From: Valencia hispanica
Taxonomy: Eukaryota; Chordata; Actinopteri; Cyprinodontiformes; Valenciidae
NCBI GenBank assembly: GCA_963556495.2
Contig: OY747705.1
Location: 23,301,501-23,365,500, forward strand
Direction: 5' to 3'
Length of the DNA: 64,000 nucleotides
The notes under the pieces are model-generated. The model did not search any database and was not told the origin of the DNA. It worked only from the letters and a program-made list of their open reading frames with translations. A program made the translations under genes and the position numbers. Below, one piece after another: positions 20,521-33,157 of this stretch. Numbering within the stretch: position 1 is the stretch's first letter; each line of letters starts with the position of its first letter.

Positions 20521-21480
20521 ATGTCCACCAAAGCTGAATCCGACAGCAAGTTTTAATGGCCTGATTGCTCGTTCATTTCTCGGCTCATTCTCTAGCAGCC
20601 CCGCTCGTTCCTTTTTAATGCAGAGCCGGTCATATTTCGTCCCAGATTAGTATAGACGGCGCCTGACAGTTGCTTCTGCTCAAGGTATTTAGAAGACATA
20701 ATTCATTCATGGATCTAGAAGTGCTGCCATTTGTCATTCTCGCTCACTCTCCCCTCGCCGGCTCGTTCCTCTGGGTGGTGGAGACGAGGGCCGGGGCCAG
20801 TTTTCAGCTGATGTATTAGCTGGCATATGCAAGCAATGAATTATCAAGGAGGAAAAGGAGTCAATTATCCACTCCTAAAGCTGAGCCAGGCTCGCCAAGT
20901 GGCCTAGGGGCCACTTTCCATATTTACCAAATCATTTTACAGAGAGGTACGCCAAGAGACCTAGAGGGAGGACAGTGAGCAGACAGCACAACTGCACACT
21001 CCCTCACACACGTTCAACTTCAACCTTTTCACCCCTGTGTATCGCCGTTCTGCTCTCTGCACATCCTCGTCAGCTAACAAGGACAGACAGGGATGTTTTG
21101 GATCCATTTTATAATAATAATCCATTTTGCACACACACCAACTCCTCAGACTGATTTTGGTTGAGCTGGAATAGCCACGGCATGACCGTCAGCCATTTCC
21201 CCTTGTCCCAGTTCTCCGCCTCTGACTTCTGTCAAATCAAAATGGGGGCCCTGATTGACTGTGCCGCTCTGACTAATAGAGTGGATATGGTGAATGAAAT
21301 AGCCGGCAGCCTCATTCCAAAGTCTCTTACCCCCTGTGTCCCCAGTCACTTTTTCCCTGACATATTTTCAGAGATTGAGCGTTCTATCCTGTTTCTGACG
21401 AGGACGCGTGGAGGTGGAGGTGGTGTTCCCTCAGAGCGACCAGCACCCTCGGACAGGAGCTGACACACCCTCCGATGACT
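20521..21480. promoter_or_regulatory. Candidate conserved non-coding element (enhancer-like)
   Basis: High-complexity, repeat-free sequence that contrasts with its AT-rich surroundings. A composite octamer-like ATGCAAG (20827-20833) lies next to TGAATTATC (20837-20845). TTAAT/ATTAG homeodomain-type cores and a CTGACAG motif (about 20664) also occur. No open reading frame is protein-like. The candidate rests on sequence character only; conservation was not tested. Confidence 0.4.
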
Positions 21481-21949
21481 GCCTGGACTGACACTTAGGG
21501 AAATTAGGTTGTTAGACAGCATTATGAGCGAGCTGATAGCTTGGTAATGGGTTTTAAGTTTGGAATTTAACACAGATGCCCACTGGGAATGGCCTTGCTG
21601 TGTGTGGGTAGACAGGTGGGTTTTTTTAAGATTCCCAAAGGCAACTCTCAGAGACAGAGGGGAAAAGTAATAAGGGAAAACAAATAAGAGAAGAAAGACT
21701 GTGGAAAATCTTGTAACAATAAAAATATTTAACATTTTCATCTGTGCAAAGGCATCCTTTTTCATAAAATCTGTTTCTCCAAGTAGACAAAAAGCAGAAT
21801 TGCAGTATCTTCTCCATCCAGATGATTGCTTCTTAAATCCCCTTGGGCTCAGTTTCACCAAACTCTAAAACAATGACAATTTCCTGCTCTTTTGTTATGT
21901 TTAAAGGTTTATAGTTTTGCACACCATTCGCACTCGCTTTCTAAGCGGA

Positions 21950-22640
21950 GTCTTAAGTAAGGGCGTCTAAATTTAGTGCATAACGATAAACTCTTAAGTT
22001 TTAAGACATAGGCTAATGCGTGAGGGTGTTAAACCAGTGGGATAGTTTAGTGGAGATTAGGGGACATATCAAAGACTCGAGTAAAGCTCCATCCAGAGCA
22101 GCACGGCTGTTTAGTGGGCATCTCCACACGCTTTCCTTCTCTCTTTTTTTAATGGGTGCAGGAGTGACTCATAAAGCTTTGGCACCCAGTGAGTGACTGA
22201 TAATGTCTCCACATCACTCCCATTTCTCCTTTTGCCCATGCTTTGAAAACGAATGGGCCACTTTATTGCTGCCATGGACCCCTCAAGTTCTTTTCAGGAG
22301 GAAGATTTAGAGTGACATTATGGCCGTCCAGCGGAGGTCGAGACGACTCACAAGAGAGGATGAAATGGATGAGGTGGGTCAGAGTGATGGCGGCAGTTTT
22401 CATTCACTCCCCCTGACTTCGAGATAAATTGTGTTGTTGAGGAGGGTTGGGGCGGTTTCTGTGGCAAGATTTTTTCAGTAGAGCAGATGAGCAAAGTTCA
22501 CAATACAAATCAAGCCATAAGGTTTCCAAAGTGTGTTTCAGCTCCGTGTCCTGCGGGCATCTCTTTCACGGCGCTCCAGAGAATACACACTGAATTCAAC
22601 CCCATCAGAACAGTCCGACTGGTCCACAAGTCATTTCTGG
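21950..22640. promoter_or_regulatory. Candidate conserved non-coding element
   Basis: Another repeat-free block, about 22080-22600, with GAGTGACTCATAAAGC (an AP-1-like TGACTCA at about 22164) and a long evenly composed core at 22200-22440. It has no coding character. Confidence 0.33.
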
Positions 22641-22776
22641 TTTATTACAAGAAAACTCTTGTGTGTGTGCCAAAGTGGAAATCTCTTTTCCTTTTCTTTC
22701 TAAAGCATCCAGAAACAAACTACCTAACAAGCCGTTAAAAGCCTATAAGGTGTAAACGTATGACCTGTTGTGAATA

Positions 22777-23345
22777 CAGTGCCTTACAAAGCTAAAACCT
22801 TTTGAATATCATAGCCGTAAACTTCGGCGTATTTAATTTTGATTTTGTGTTACAGATCATCACAAAGTAGCAAGTTATTATTATTATTTTTTAAATAAAA
22901 AAATCATAAAGTGTTTTGAGCATTTGCATTTTAACTCCCTGAATCAATACTTTGTCTTTTGGGTATGTATCTACAGTACCAGCTTTGCACAACTACAACA
23001 ATGTGTTTAGGGTTGTGTTAATTTTAATCCACAGAGTGTTTGTCTTGCAGAAAGTTTTATTTTGGCTTCATCTGACCAGAGAACCTTCTTCCACATGTTT
23101 ATTATGTCCCTTCTATAGCTTATGGCAAACATTAAATTACACTTCTTAATGTTGTCTTTCAACAATGGGTTTCTTCCTCCTCCTGTTCCATAAAAGGCCA
23201 AGGTTACGTTGTGAAAAATGAATAGCTGTTATGTTGACAGATTTTTCCACCTGATCTGTGGATCTTTGCAGCCCCGCCAAAGTTACCATGGGGTTCTTGA
23301 TTTCATCTCTTATTGGCCCTCCTTGCTAGGTCTGTCAGTTTAGGT
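22777..23345 (-). mobile_element. Tc1-like relic with left terminal tip, minus-strand transposase
   Basis: Starts at TA followed by CAGTGCCTTACAAAGC at 22777. The minus strand has transposase N-terminal blocks: the GRPPKL-like GGCCTTTTATGGAAC region and the segment before the first catalytic Asp (CTCTGGTCAGATGAAGCC near 23080). Everything after about 23345, including the other terminal repeat, is missing. Confidence 0.75.
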
Positions 23346-23879
23346 GGATAAATTATTAATTTATTAATTAGGTAACTTCAGTAGGCAATTGGTTATACTG
23401 GATTTTATTTGAGGGTATCAGAAGCTAACTATTAGTTACCCCGTCATAAGGTGCTCTACATCTCGTGTTCTCAGTGCTTGTTTCACATAGGAGAATCATT
23501 GGTGGTGCGCTGCTTCTGGTACCATTTCTCCTGTAAATAAACATCAAAATCTTCTGTTAAAAACAACCCATTTTAAATATGAGAGTCTTTTAAAGGTGCA
23601 TGGAATTGTTGCCATTGTTGTAAGTCAGTAGAAGTCTGCTTTGGTCTAGTCTCCTTTTGGACTACCTTTTAGCTTCATCCCTAGAATCCAACTAAAAATT
23701 ATTTATACTGGAGACCTCAAATATATGAGCCAGTGAACATTTTTCAAGTGGGTATAAAGAATGTACAAATAGTTTATAGATGTCCAGACTGAAATATTAT
23801 GTATTTGGCTAAAAAGTGAAAGTTTTCCCCCATGTTTTTAGACATTTATCAGAATTAAATATAGACCTGTTTTAGCCAA
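23346..23879. other. Unannotated spacer
   Basis: Nothing recognisable. Confidence 0.4.
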
Positions 23880-24310
23880 ACATAAAGAAGACAATGAGAA
23901 GGTCTTGACATCTAGATTACTAAGATATTTTTTACTCACTGACCCACACAGTCACATGCTTTTATGAATTGGGTACAAGAGCTTTTAAACTTTTTGCTCC
24001 ATCTTCTTGGAATAATCTTCAAAGGGAATTAAAGATTACAAATTTGATTTCTTTAGTTCAATTCAAAACACTTTTTCAAAACAATTCTCTGGGCGAATGT
24101 AACTGCTTTACACACTGAACTATGCCAAATGGTCATGTTTTATAGATTCTGCACTTCTTTTTTTGTCTGTAATTGTGTTTTCGGTTTAAAATGTATTTTT
24201 AATTATGTGTATTCTCCTTGTGCTGTTGTCTTGGACCAGGTCCCTCTTAGAAAAGAGATTTGAAATCACAATGAGTTTTTCACCTGGTTAAATAAAGGAA
24301 AAATAAAAAA
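23880..24310 (+). mobile_element. LINE 3' end (Rex1/CR1-like)
   Basis: A decayed reverse-transcriptase C-terminus is followed by a conserved-type 3' end: AGGTCCCTCTTAGAAAAGAG, then TCACAATGAG, then CACCTGGTTAAATAAAGG and A-rich repeats. The 5' part is absent. Confidence 0.7.
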
Positions 24311-24960
24311 TGACTGTTGTAAATTTTTGGGTTAGCTTCATGCTTTTCTATCTTATAGTTTGGTTCACTTTAATGTTTGAAGCAATAGCTAAACTTCCTT
24401 CTTGTTACTGGTACAGACTTTAAGCTTCAGTGACACCATGCTTGTTTTACCAGTTGTATGGATGATGATTCAAATGAAGTTTATTTTGTGGAAGTAAGCT
24501 TAGATTTCTTAAGCAGATGATTTGGGAGGTTAGGACCAGTTCACGGTAGCAATGTGGTTAGTTGGGTAGGTTGTGTTTATTTGGACTAAGTTGAAATTGA
24601 AGATCAGCCTCTTTGGATTTTTTGTAAATCTCTTTCCTATTTTTTTTTTTGCCACCACACTGTAAATAAACCTGTTGCTACACAGGATGACCTCTGCCCA
24701 CTGCCCTTCTTCAGCCACTATGGCCAGGCTATCCCAAATAAACTATAGTTTGACTCATGTCAAAATTACATCTACATGTTAATATCGCTCTTGTTGATCA
24801 GTGGGTATCTGTTGCAGGTAAGTTATTAACTCCTTAGGTGCTTTAACAACTTCCCTTTAGAAATTCTGAACTATCCCTTTAAGTGAACATAAAGTCTCTC
24901 CAGTTGTTAAGGAGGGGAAAAAACACTAAAGCCAAAAAAATAATAGCCCCTTTCACTGCC
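24311..24960. repeat. Spacer with one end of a TIR-type miniature element
   Basis: At 24790-24895 the minus strand reads AAAGGGATAGTTCAGAATTT followed by a CTTACCTGCA-type block. It matches the terminal region of the element at 59756-61840. The opposite end was not found here; the rest of the stretch is unrecognised. Confidence 0.4.
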
Positions 24961-26390
24961 AGAGGTGTGGATGAGCGCTGCACCGGGCTTAAGTGACAGG
25001 TAAATTGCAGGTTAAGTGGAGAACACAATCTTTTAACAAGAGACTCCAGGCGGCTGCAAATCCTCCTTAGTCTTTAATCTGAATACAAAAGGCAAGGGCG
25101 GAGTATTAAATCTGACCCTTCAATGTTCTGTTTGTTCCACACTCTGAAGGACCTGCTGTAGTTTAGGGGATACTCCCAGTTTTGAGGTTTCCATTGTGAG
25201 ATTTAGAAAGGTCCATGAAGCCACCTCTTCAGTCGGTAACTTCGCTGAGACAAAGGAAGGCCTGGATAATACACGTTCACTCTTATCTAACGAAAAAGTC
25301 CTTTAAATGGGACTGTTTATTTAATTGTGGATGAAACGCAGAAGCAGAGCAACATTATCACAAGCCTGCTATAGAGCGAAAACAAATCCATCTTTATTTA
25401 GCAGCTGCAATGGTTGGAAAGAGGAGATGGGGCCGGGGTGAGGCAGACGGTTAGGGCTTGCCGAGAAAAAGGCGCTTTGGGTTGTCAACGTTTTAGAGGC
25501 TTAGAGTCAAACCTATCCGGGCTCAGGAGAGAGGAGTCTGGGTGTTAGGCAGGCAGAATGACTCCTGATAGAAGGAGTTTGCGGCTCAAGTCGAGAGGAA
25601 TCGTCTTGGCTCCCGGATGAGGCGAGGACTAATTGATTCTCTGAAGTTTCCTGTCGTAGAGCGCGATTACAGGTATGACCGGATTAAAAAAGGAGAGAGG
25701 AAAAAAAAAAAACAAGTGATCTGGAGGAGGGAAATGTAAAAGAAAAAAAAAATCAAAGAGAAAAGACGATGAGGGGTGCCATAGACGGATCAGCATCGCT
25801 TATACATATTGATGTGTCTGCTTGTGAGAGTGTGTGTGTTTTGTTTGTGTGTTAGTTGTGTATCTATACACACACGGGTACTGTGGCTGTGTTTGATCTC
25901 AATGCTCAGTGGCAATCATCAGGTCATATTGCAAGGCCCCTTTCTCCGGTGTGTTGCACAGGAGCACATTATGTTGTAGCAGCGTGTGTCTCCTAATCAC
26001 TCACTGCTGGTTAACACGCCTCAAAGCCAGAGGCATGTGTCTCGCCTGCCCATAACAGTCCATGACAAGATTGAGTACTGAGGCATGTGGGAGCCATAGT
26101 GAGGCGGGCTCCGAGAGAGAAGCCTTCAGGAGAAGGAGAGTTAGGACGCATATCTAGAACTAAGCTGTCATGCGTGCGGCTGTAATGGCTTGTTTAGTGG
26201 CAAAGTCCAATCTAGGGCCCCAGAGAGCCATTATTTCTGGGCTATCGATCGGCCCCTACGGCCACCACAGCTCGGGCCCCTGTCCCTGATCCTGTTCAGT
26301 AATAAGCGTACTCATGTCAAGATGGTAATTATCATTGATCTGTAGCCCCTGTGACAAGGCAGCGGTCCTTTGTCGTGATTCATACCTAGC
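24961..26390. promoter_or_regulatory. Candidate conserved non-coding block
   Basis: The longest repeat-free, compositionally even block in the desert. The part at 26150-26390 looks most constrained: it contains GGCTATCGATCGGCCCC (about 26240-26256) and GGTAATTATCATTGAT, with TAATTA at 26336-26341. No plausible coding frame exists. A homopolymer A tract (25690-25755) and a GTGTGT tract (about 25820-25860) interrupt it. Offered as a cluster of candidate enhancers. Confidence 0.4.
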
Positions 26391-26678
26391 GTGAGACTAT
26401 TGGACTTGAGGCACCAAATCACCAATTTGATATTAGTACACAACTTTTTACTGGCAATGCAAGGGTACATGGAGAAACAGAAGAGTTTGGAGATAGATCT
26501 CAGTGGTTTGGATATTCTACCCTCTGTTGTTTTGCACTTGTGTATGAAGCTTTTTCACCTGAATTATTTACCTGCATGCATGCTGTGCAAAATCACCCCT
26601 ATCAAACACTAGCTGAATAAATTATTATTCTTGCTTCAGCACCTTAACATTCTGAACTTCACAGTCTAAATATAGATC

Positions 26679-28286
26679 TACAGTGACTTGCAGTATTCGG
26701 CCCCCCTTGAACTTTTCCACATTTGGTCACATTACAGCCACAAACATGAATCAGTTTTATTGGAATTCCACGTGAAAGACCAATACAAAGTGGTGTACAC
26801 GTGAGAAGTGGAATGAAAATCATACATGATTCCAAATTTTTTTTACAAATAAATAACTGAAAAGTGGGGTGTGCGTAATTATTCAGCCCCCTGAGTCAAT
26901 ACTTTGCAGAACCACCTTTTGCTGCACTTACAGCTGCCAGTCTTTTAGGGTATGTCTCTACCAGCTTTGCACATCTAGAGACTGAAATTCTTGCCCATTC
27001 TTCTTTGGAAAACAGCTCCAGCTCAGTCAGATTAGATGGACAGCGTTTGTGAACAGCAGCTTTCAGATCTTGCCACAGATTCTCGATTGGATTTAAATCT
27101 GGACTTTGACTAGGCCATTCTAACACATGGATATGTTTTGTTTTAAACCATTCCATTGTTGCCCTGGCTTTATGTTTAGGGTCGTTGTCCTGCTGGAAGG
27201 TGAACCTCCGCCCCAGTCTCAAGTCTTTTGCAGACTCCAAGAGGTTTTCTTCCAAGATTGCCCTGTATTTGGCTCCATCCATCTTCCAATCAACTCTGAC
27301 CAGCTTCCCTGTCCCTGCTGAAGAGAAGCACACCCAGAGCATGATGCTGCCACCACCATATTTGACAGTGGGGATGGTGTGTTCAGAGTGATGTGCAGTG
27401 TTAGTTTTCCGCCACACATAGCGTTTTACATTTTGGCAAAAAAGTTCCATTTTGGTCTAATCAGACCAGAGCACCTTCTTCCACATGTTTGCTGTGTCCC
27501 CCACATGGCTTGTGGCAAACTGCAAATGGGACTTCTTATGGTTTTCTTTTAACAATGGCTTTCTTCTTGCCACTCTTCCATAAAGGCCAACTTTGTGCAG
27601 TGCACAACTAATAGTTGTCCTATGGACAGATTCCCCCACCTGAGTTGTAGATCTCTGCAACTCGTCCAAAGTCACCATGGGCCTCTTGGCTGCATTTCTG
27701 ATCAGCGCTCTCCTTGTTCCGCCTGTGAGTTTAGGTGGACGGCCTTGTCTTGGTAGGTTTACAGTTGTGCCATACTCCTTCCATTTCTGAATGATCGCTT
27801 GAACAGCGCTCCGTGGGATCTTCAAGGCTTGGGAAATCTTTTTGTAGCCTAAGCCTGCTTTAAATTTCTCAATAACTTTACCCCTGACCTCTCTGGTGTG
27901 TTCTTTGGACTTCATGGTGTTGTTGCTCCCAACATTCTCTTAGACAACCTCTGAGGCCGTCACAGGGCAGCTGTATTTGTACCGACATTAGATTACACAC
28001 AGGTGCACTCTATTTAGTCATTAGCACTCATCAGGCAATGTCTATGGGCAACTGACTGCACTCAGACCAAAGGGGGCTGAATAATTACGCACACCCCAGT
28101 TTTCAGTTATTTATTTGTAAAAAATGTTTGGAATCATGTATGATTTTCATTCCACTTCTCACGTGTACACCACTTTGTATTGGTCTTTCACCTGGAATTC
28201 CAATAAAATTGATTCATGTTTGTGGCTGTAATGTGACAAAATTTGGAAACGTTCAAGGGGGCCGAATACTTTTGCAAGCCACTGTA
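26679..28286 (-). mobile_element. Nearly intact Tc1-like transposon (TA-flanked)
   Basis: The element spans 26681-28284 and is flanked by TA at both ends. The left tip is CAGTGACTTGCAGTATTCGG. The right tip, reverse-complemented, is CAGTGGCTTGCAAAAGTATT. The terminal inverted repeats are long, about 210-230 bp, and closely similar. The interior carries a transposase on the minus strand broken by a single stop. It is the best-preserved DNA transposon in the window and so probably the youngest. Confidence 0.93.
26896..27915 (-). pseudogene. Tc1-family DD34E transposase with one in-frame TAG
   Basis: The frame from ATG at 27915 to the stop at 26896 is 340 codons including the final stop. It would be open throughout but for one TAG at 27457-27459 (codon 153). 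In order it has an N-terminal paired-like helix-turn-helix (about residues 8-50), the GRPPKL hook motif (about 59-64), and VLWSD with the first catalytic Asp at residue 152. FQQDNDPKH follows with the second Asp at 243, then NPIENLW with the Glu at 278. That leaves 34 residues between the second Asp and the Glu, the DD34E spacing. The stop falls immediately after the first catalytic Asp, so no functional protein is made unless the stop is read through. Length otherwise matches the family, about 340 aa. Confidence 0.93.
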
Positions 28287-29342
28287 TAATATATAGTCGA
28301 TCCCCTCATCAGTCAGTCAGTATATTAGTTATTTTATTGACTATTGACAACCTAAACTTTGACAACTTAATTCCATCTGTTCAATTCTCTAAATTTTAAT
28401 GTAGTTAAACTCTTAAAAAAGCTGTTCTCATCCCCATAATTTCATGTTTTAGCTGTCAGGAAGAAACATTTTTGTGAAATTTCGATACATTTGGACTGCA
28501 ATCTCAATTTACCGGATTGGAAAATCTTCACTTTCATAAAGTAATGACAACAGCTGTGTTTTTATTTTTTTGTTTTTAACACTACAATGGTCAGAGACCA
28601 AAGTTTAGAAGTGACAGAACACATTAAGCTCTGACTTCATTCCTCTGTTTGTCAATGCTGTACCTGCAAAATCTAACTGCCTTCATCAGACTCCTGCACA
28701 ACAACAACACAAACTAGGTGCAGTTTGATGGTTAGGGTACAAACCCTCTGTTTATGTTATGTTGAAAGCACAGCGGAAAGTCATATAGTCTAGTGTAAAG
28801 CAATGGGTGTGACATATATTGTCAGTAATGTGTCTGTGCAGCAGTCCTAATTGCACACAGACGCACACACAAAAACACAAGAGTCAGCAAACTATAGACC
28901 GTAAGACTAAATGTCTAAACCTTTCCTTCTCTGTCAAATAGTTTATAGTTTAAAGATGCCAGGGAGAGTTGTGCTTAGTTTAAGTTTATTGTACAACAAA
29001 CAACACTGTAAAGTTCAAAGTTATCCAAAACGTTAACAATACATGTTTGTGCACAACACAGCCTGCAGGAGATTTCAGATTTTTTTTTCCTCCCAAGAAC
29101 CAATAAAGATATTTATAAAAGGGGATTTAGTTGTCAAACTGAGCTTGTTAAATTTGATTTCCTTACAGGTCCTATTATCCTCTTTGCTCTTTTTTTCCTC
29201 AATCAACCAGAATAAAAAAATATTTTAAAAAGACAGCCAATGTTAAAAAACAGTAAATGCCAGGTCTTATCTACTGTTCTGCATAGCTTGTCCCTGTAAA
29301 CATGTTAACATCACATTGTCTGAATAAATCTACTATGTTGCT
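28287..29342. other. Unannotated spacer
   Basis: AT-rich, with no gene or recognisable repeat. Confidence 0.4.
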
Positions 29343-29523
29343 TGTTGTATTATGTATTACCAAACATACCTTTGTCCCTCGACAACTGCATAATGTAATG
29401 TATTTTATTTTGGAATATGTGATGCGACATGAGCCATGGCTAAACTGTACTAGAGCAGTGTGTTGAGCAGCAATAAACAACACTTAAACTCTCCAATATG
29501 AGCTTTATTGACAGAAAATTACA
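29343..29523 (+). repeat. 5' LTR of the Ty3/gypsy element
   Basis: Starts TGTTGTATTATGTATTACC and ends ...ATTACA directly before the primer-binding-site-like sequence. It carries an AATAAA-type word (about 29472). It differs from the 3' LTR by a few substitutions and two length changes, one at the GACAACTGCATAA region and one near its 3' end. Confidence 0.85.
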
Positions 29524-29569
29524 TGGTGTCAGAGATTCTTCGGACCAGACGCTTCCAAAGAGAGTGAAG

Positions 29570-30223
29570 ATGGATTCGTCAGGAGTTCCTACGCTGCAGA
29601 TGGATTGGGATGCTGCAAACCTTCCCGATGCATGGCGGAAATTCATACAGCACGTACAACTGATATTTTCGGATCCGCTAGCTGGCAAGGATGAAGTTAC
29701 ACAGTGCAGCTATCTTCTTTTGTGGGTAGGAGAAAGAGGCAGGGATATCTACAAAACATGGACTTACTATGACAGATTTGAAGCGAGGCTCATGCCCAAA
29801 ACGAACACCCTTTTCGCCCGATACAAATTTAATGAAAGGCTGCAAGGCGAACCTGAACCCTTTGACCATTTCGTGACCAACCTAAAACTACTCTTTAAGC
29901 AATGCGGATATGGTAACAGCCACGAGATGGTGCAGGACAGGATCGTCTTTGCCACAAACCCGCCGCAAGTGAGAGAGAAGCTGTTAAGCCAACGCTCTGA
30001 CTTGACGCTCGACAAAGCTATTGATATTGCACGCTCATATGAAGTTGCCCAAGACCAACAAAAGACTATGGTCAGTCCACGTACAAACACACTAACACCA
30101 GTTTACCACGCAGTTTTCTCCAAACAGCGACAGGCACAGCAGAAAAGTGCACGAGTGGGTGAGAGTAGCATCAAAAAAAGACATGCGGACGGTGTGCACA
30201 ACAACACAGCGACAAGGATGTGA
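29570..30223 (+). pseudogene. Ty3/gypsy gag remnant
   Basis: An open frame of about 217 codons from the ATG at 29570; the same frame is open from 29498, inside the LTR. It has capsid-like helical sequence (YLLLWVGERGRDIYKTW, VREKLLSQRSDLTLDKAIDI). It ends without any CCHC zinc knuckle, and the capsid core looks internally shortened. It is therefore a truncated gag. Confidence 0.75.
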
Positions 30224-30261
30224 GCCCTGCTAAAGGACGTTAATGCTAAAAGTGTCAGAAA

Positions 30262-32690
30262 ATGAATCACTATGCCAAAGTCTATAAATCTGCATTACAC
30301 AAGTCTAACCCTGTATACACAGTGGAGCCAGATAACTCCAACTGGACTGAAAAGCTATCCATAGACTCCATCACTAAAATGAATGAAGGAGAAACTAACA
30401 AACAAGCTTTTGCAGATGTGGAAGTAGAATCACACAGCATCAGATTTAAGCTGGATACAGGAGCTACTGCCAACGTCATTCCAGCGGGACTCTTCAAAAA
30501 GCAATTTCCACATGTCAAATTAACCCCAGCCACACGACCACTATCGGGATATGGAGGTGAGACATTCTACATTATAGGGTCATGTAAACTCAAATGCAGA
30601 CGTAAAGACATTAAAAGCCCACTTGTATTGTGAAAACCGCAACCCCTCCTATTTTAGGGCTAAGAGCATGCCTTGACCATAACCTAGTCAAGCTAGTCAT
30701 GTCAGTGGAGCCTACAAGCATCATGGAGGAGTTTGCTGATGTTTTTAAAGGCATAGGGAAGTTTCCAGGTGAATACAGTATACACATAGATCCGTCTGCC
30801 GTGTCAGTTGTGTACCCCCCAAGAAGGATTACCTTTATGCTCCAAGATTGCTTAAAGCAGGAACTCGACTCAATGGAAAGAGATGGCATTATCGCCAAAG
30901 TAAATGAGCCCACAGAATGGGTAAATGGACTTGTAGTTGCAGAGAAGCCAAAGGTTCGTTTTGACCCCCGTGACCTCAACAAGACAATCAAAAGGCCACA
31001 CTACCCACATCCCATTTTTCAAAGTAATGGACGCACGTTCCGGGTACTGGGCAATCAAGCTCACACACCAGTCATCGCTATTGACCACTTTCAATACCAC
31101 CTATGGCAGGTACCATTTCATTCGCTTGCCTTTTGGAATAATATCTGCCCAGGACATTTTACAAAGGAAAATAGATGAAACCTACAGTGGACTAAAAGGC
31201 ATTGTGGCTATTGTGGATGACATACTGGTATTTTGTTAGACCAGAGAGGAACATGATGTCAACCTTCGAGGTATGCTGGAGCATACAAGGGAACAAGGAG
31301 TACGCCTGAATCCAGAAAGGAGCATCATATGCGACAGTGAAGTGAGTTACTTTGGACACAAGCTTACAACCCGAAGGCATACAAACCGATCCCAAAAAAA
31401 TACAGGCCATAATAGACATGCCCCCGCCTGACAACAAAAATTAGCTTGAAACTGTTCTAGGTATGGCCAACTACTTGTCCAGCTTTGCCCCAAGCTTAGC
31501 GGAAGTGAATGCACCGCTGCGCCAACTACTAACACGTGAAAATGAGTTTGTTTGGGACCAAAACAGCAAGAGAGGCTTTCAACAGATGAAGGATCTCATC
31601 ACAATAGAACCAGGCCCCATACTGTGCTACTTTGACACAACTAAAGAGCTTTGCTTACAGGAACTCCTGGAACTGCGAACTGCTACAGATAGTGATCCAC
31701 AGCTCAATATATTATAGCAAACTGTTCAGTCAAGCTGGCTTGAGGACGAAACAAATGCCCTGGAATTTCAGGAATGAAATTTCATGGTATTATGGCATTA
31801 GGTTCAAAGGGGACAAGATTATTGTGCCATCACCCATGAGACAAATCATGCTGGATAAGATTCACACGGGACACATGGGCATTGAGAGGAGCAAACAGAG
31901 GGCTAGGAACGCCCTCTTCTGGCCAGGAATGGGAAAGAACATAACCTCGACTGTTGAGAACTGCTCCACATCTCAGTAAAGACATGCATCACACTCAAAA
32001 GAGCCCCTTATTTAACACCAAATCCCAGACAGGCCCTGGCAAGTCGTGGCCTCAGACCTTTTCACGTTGAAGGGAGAAGAGTATCTTCTAGTCATCGACT
32101 ATGACAGTCACTACTTTGAAATAGAAAGGCTTCCCTCCACCACTTCCGGCTCAGTCATCAGAAAGGTAAAAGCCATATTTGTCAGGCATGGTGTACCTGA
32201 AAAGTTGGTCTCTGATTATGGCCTACAATACAGCTTACAGGAATTCAAAGCTATTGCAGCTTCGTGGGACTTTGAGCATGTCACATCAAGCCTCCATTAT
32301 CCAAAGAGTAACAGATTAGCAGAGAGAACTGTCAGAACTGCCAAATCTGTATTGGACAAAGCCCATGCTCAGGGAGTTGACACCTACCTGTCCATCTTGG
32401 AGCATAGAAACACACCTGTCAATGGTTTAAAGTCATCAGCACAGCTTCTAATGAGCCGGCGCGTTTGCTCCATACTCCCTTCAACAAACCAACTCTTAAA
32501 AATCATGCGTTACAAGCTGGAGAGCAGTACAAGCTACCAGAGAAAGAAACAAACATCACAAAAGCTCTATTATGACTGCAATGCCAAGCCACTCCCCACA
32601 CTACAGCTCATACCTCATTCGCACAAGTGAAGGACAGACCCTCCGTCGCAACCGACGTCACCTGATGAATTCTAAAAACCAACCAGCTCC
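30262..32690 (+). pseudogene. Ty3/gypsy pol remnant (protease, RT, integrase), frame-broken
   Basis: Pieces lie in several frames. An aspartic protease has LDTGATANV at about 30451. RT pieces follow (30630-31178, 30937-31239), with IVDDILVFC at about 31207-31233 corresponding to the catalytic YxDD-type box, and a TAG just after it. A connection-like piece occupies 31463-31717. The RNase H catalytic region is not recognisable. The integrase has an HHCC-like N-terminus at about 31860-31970. Its core, at 32046-32630, keeps the first Asp and has SDYGLQ at about 32211, then an AERTV block with the Glu. Multiple frameshifts and stops rule out function. Confidence 0.85.
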
Positions 32691-33157
32691 AGATGACTCA
32701 GGACCTACAGAGTAACTACACAATAGATCCACAGCAATCCAGTCCAGAGTTGCCAACCAAATGCCAGGACTAACCATTTACTAACAAGGACATCTTGAAA
32801 ACTACCAGGTCAGGTCGTGTTATTAAGCCAAGGAGTATTCTTTATCTGTGAATTGTGAAGGGTGTAGGCAAATCGCTGCCCTTGGTGCCCACTGTTACTA
32901 AGTTGTTGGATGACATATTTCATAAGTGGTTTTTACATGTTCGTGAATGCATTGTACATGTTTACAAAAAATTGGTTTATAAGGTAATGTCCAGATTTAC
33001 ACTTCACTCTGATACCGCATGATTGGTTGTGAGATATTTTGTTACCTTATAGTACAGAGTTAATGGTGAATTACTGATACCAGCCTGAATGATTTGATAT
33101 CGAAGAAGTAAGGTTGAGTGCACCTAATATGTTGTGCCCTGTTTGAAAAAAGGGAGA

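Noticed and set aside
21346..21861. 171-codon minus-strand frame
   Set aside because: No domain, no splice context; crosses a simple GGAGGTGG tract. Judged accidental.
27127..27391. Plus-strand frames over the Tc1 transposase
   Set aside because: Antisense shadows of the minus-strand transposase.
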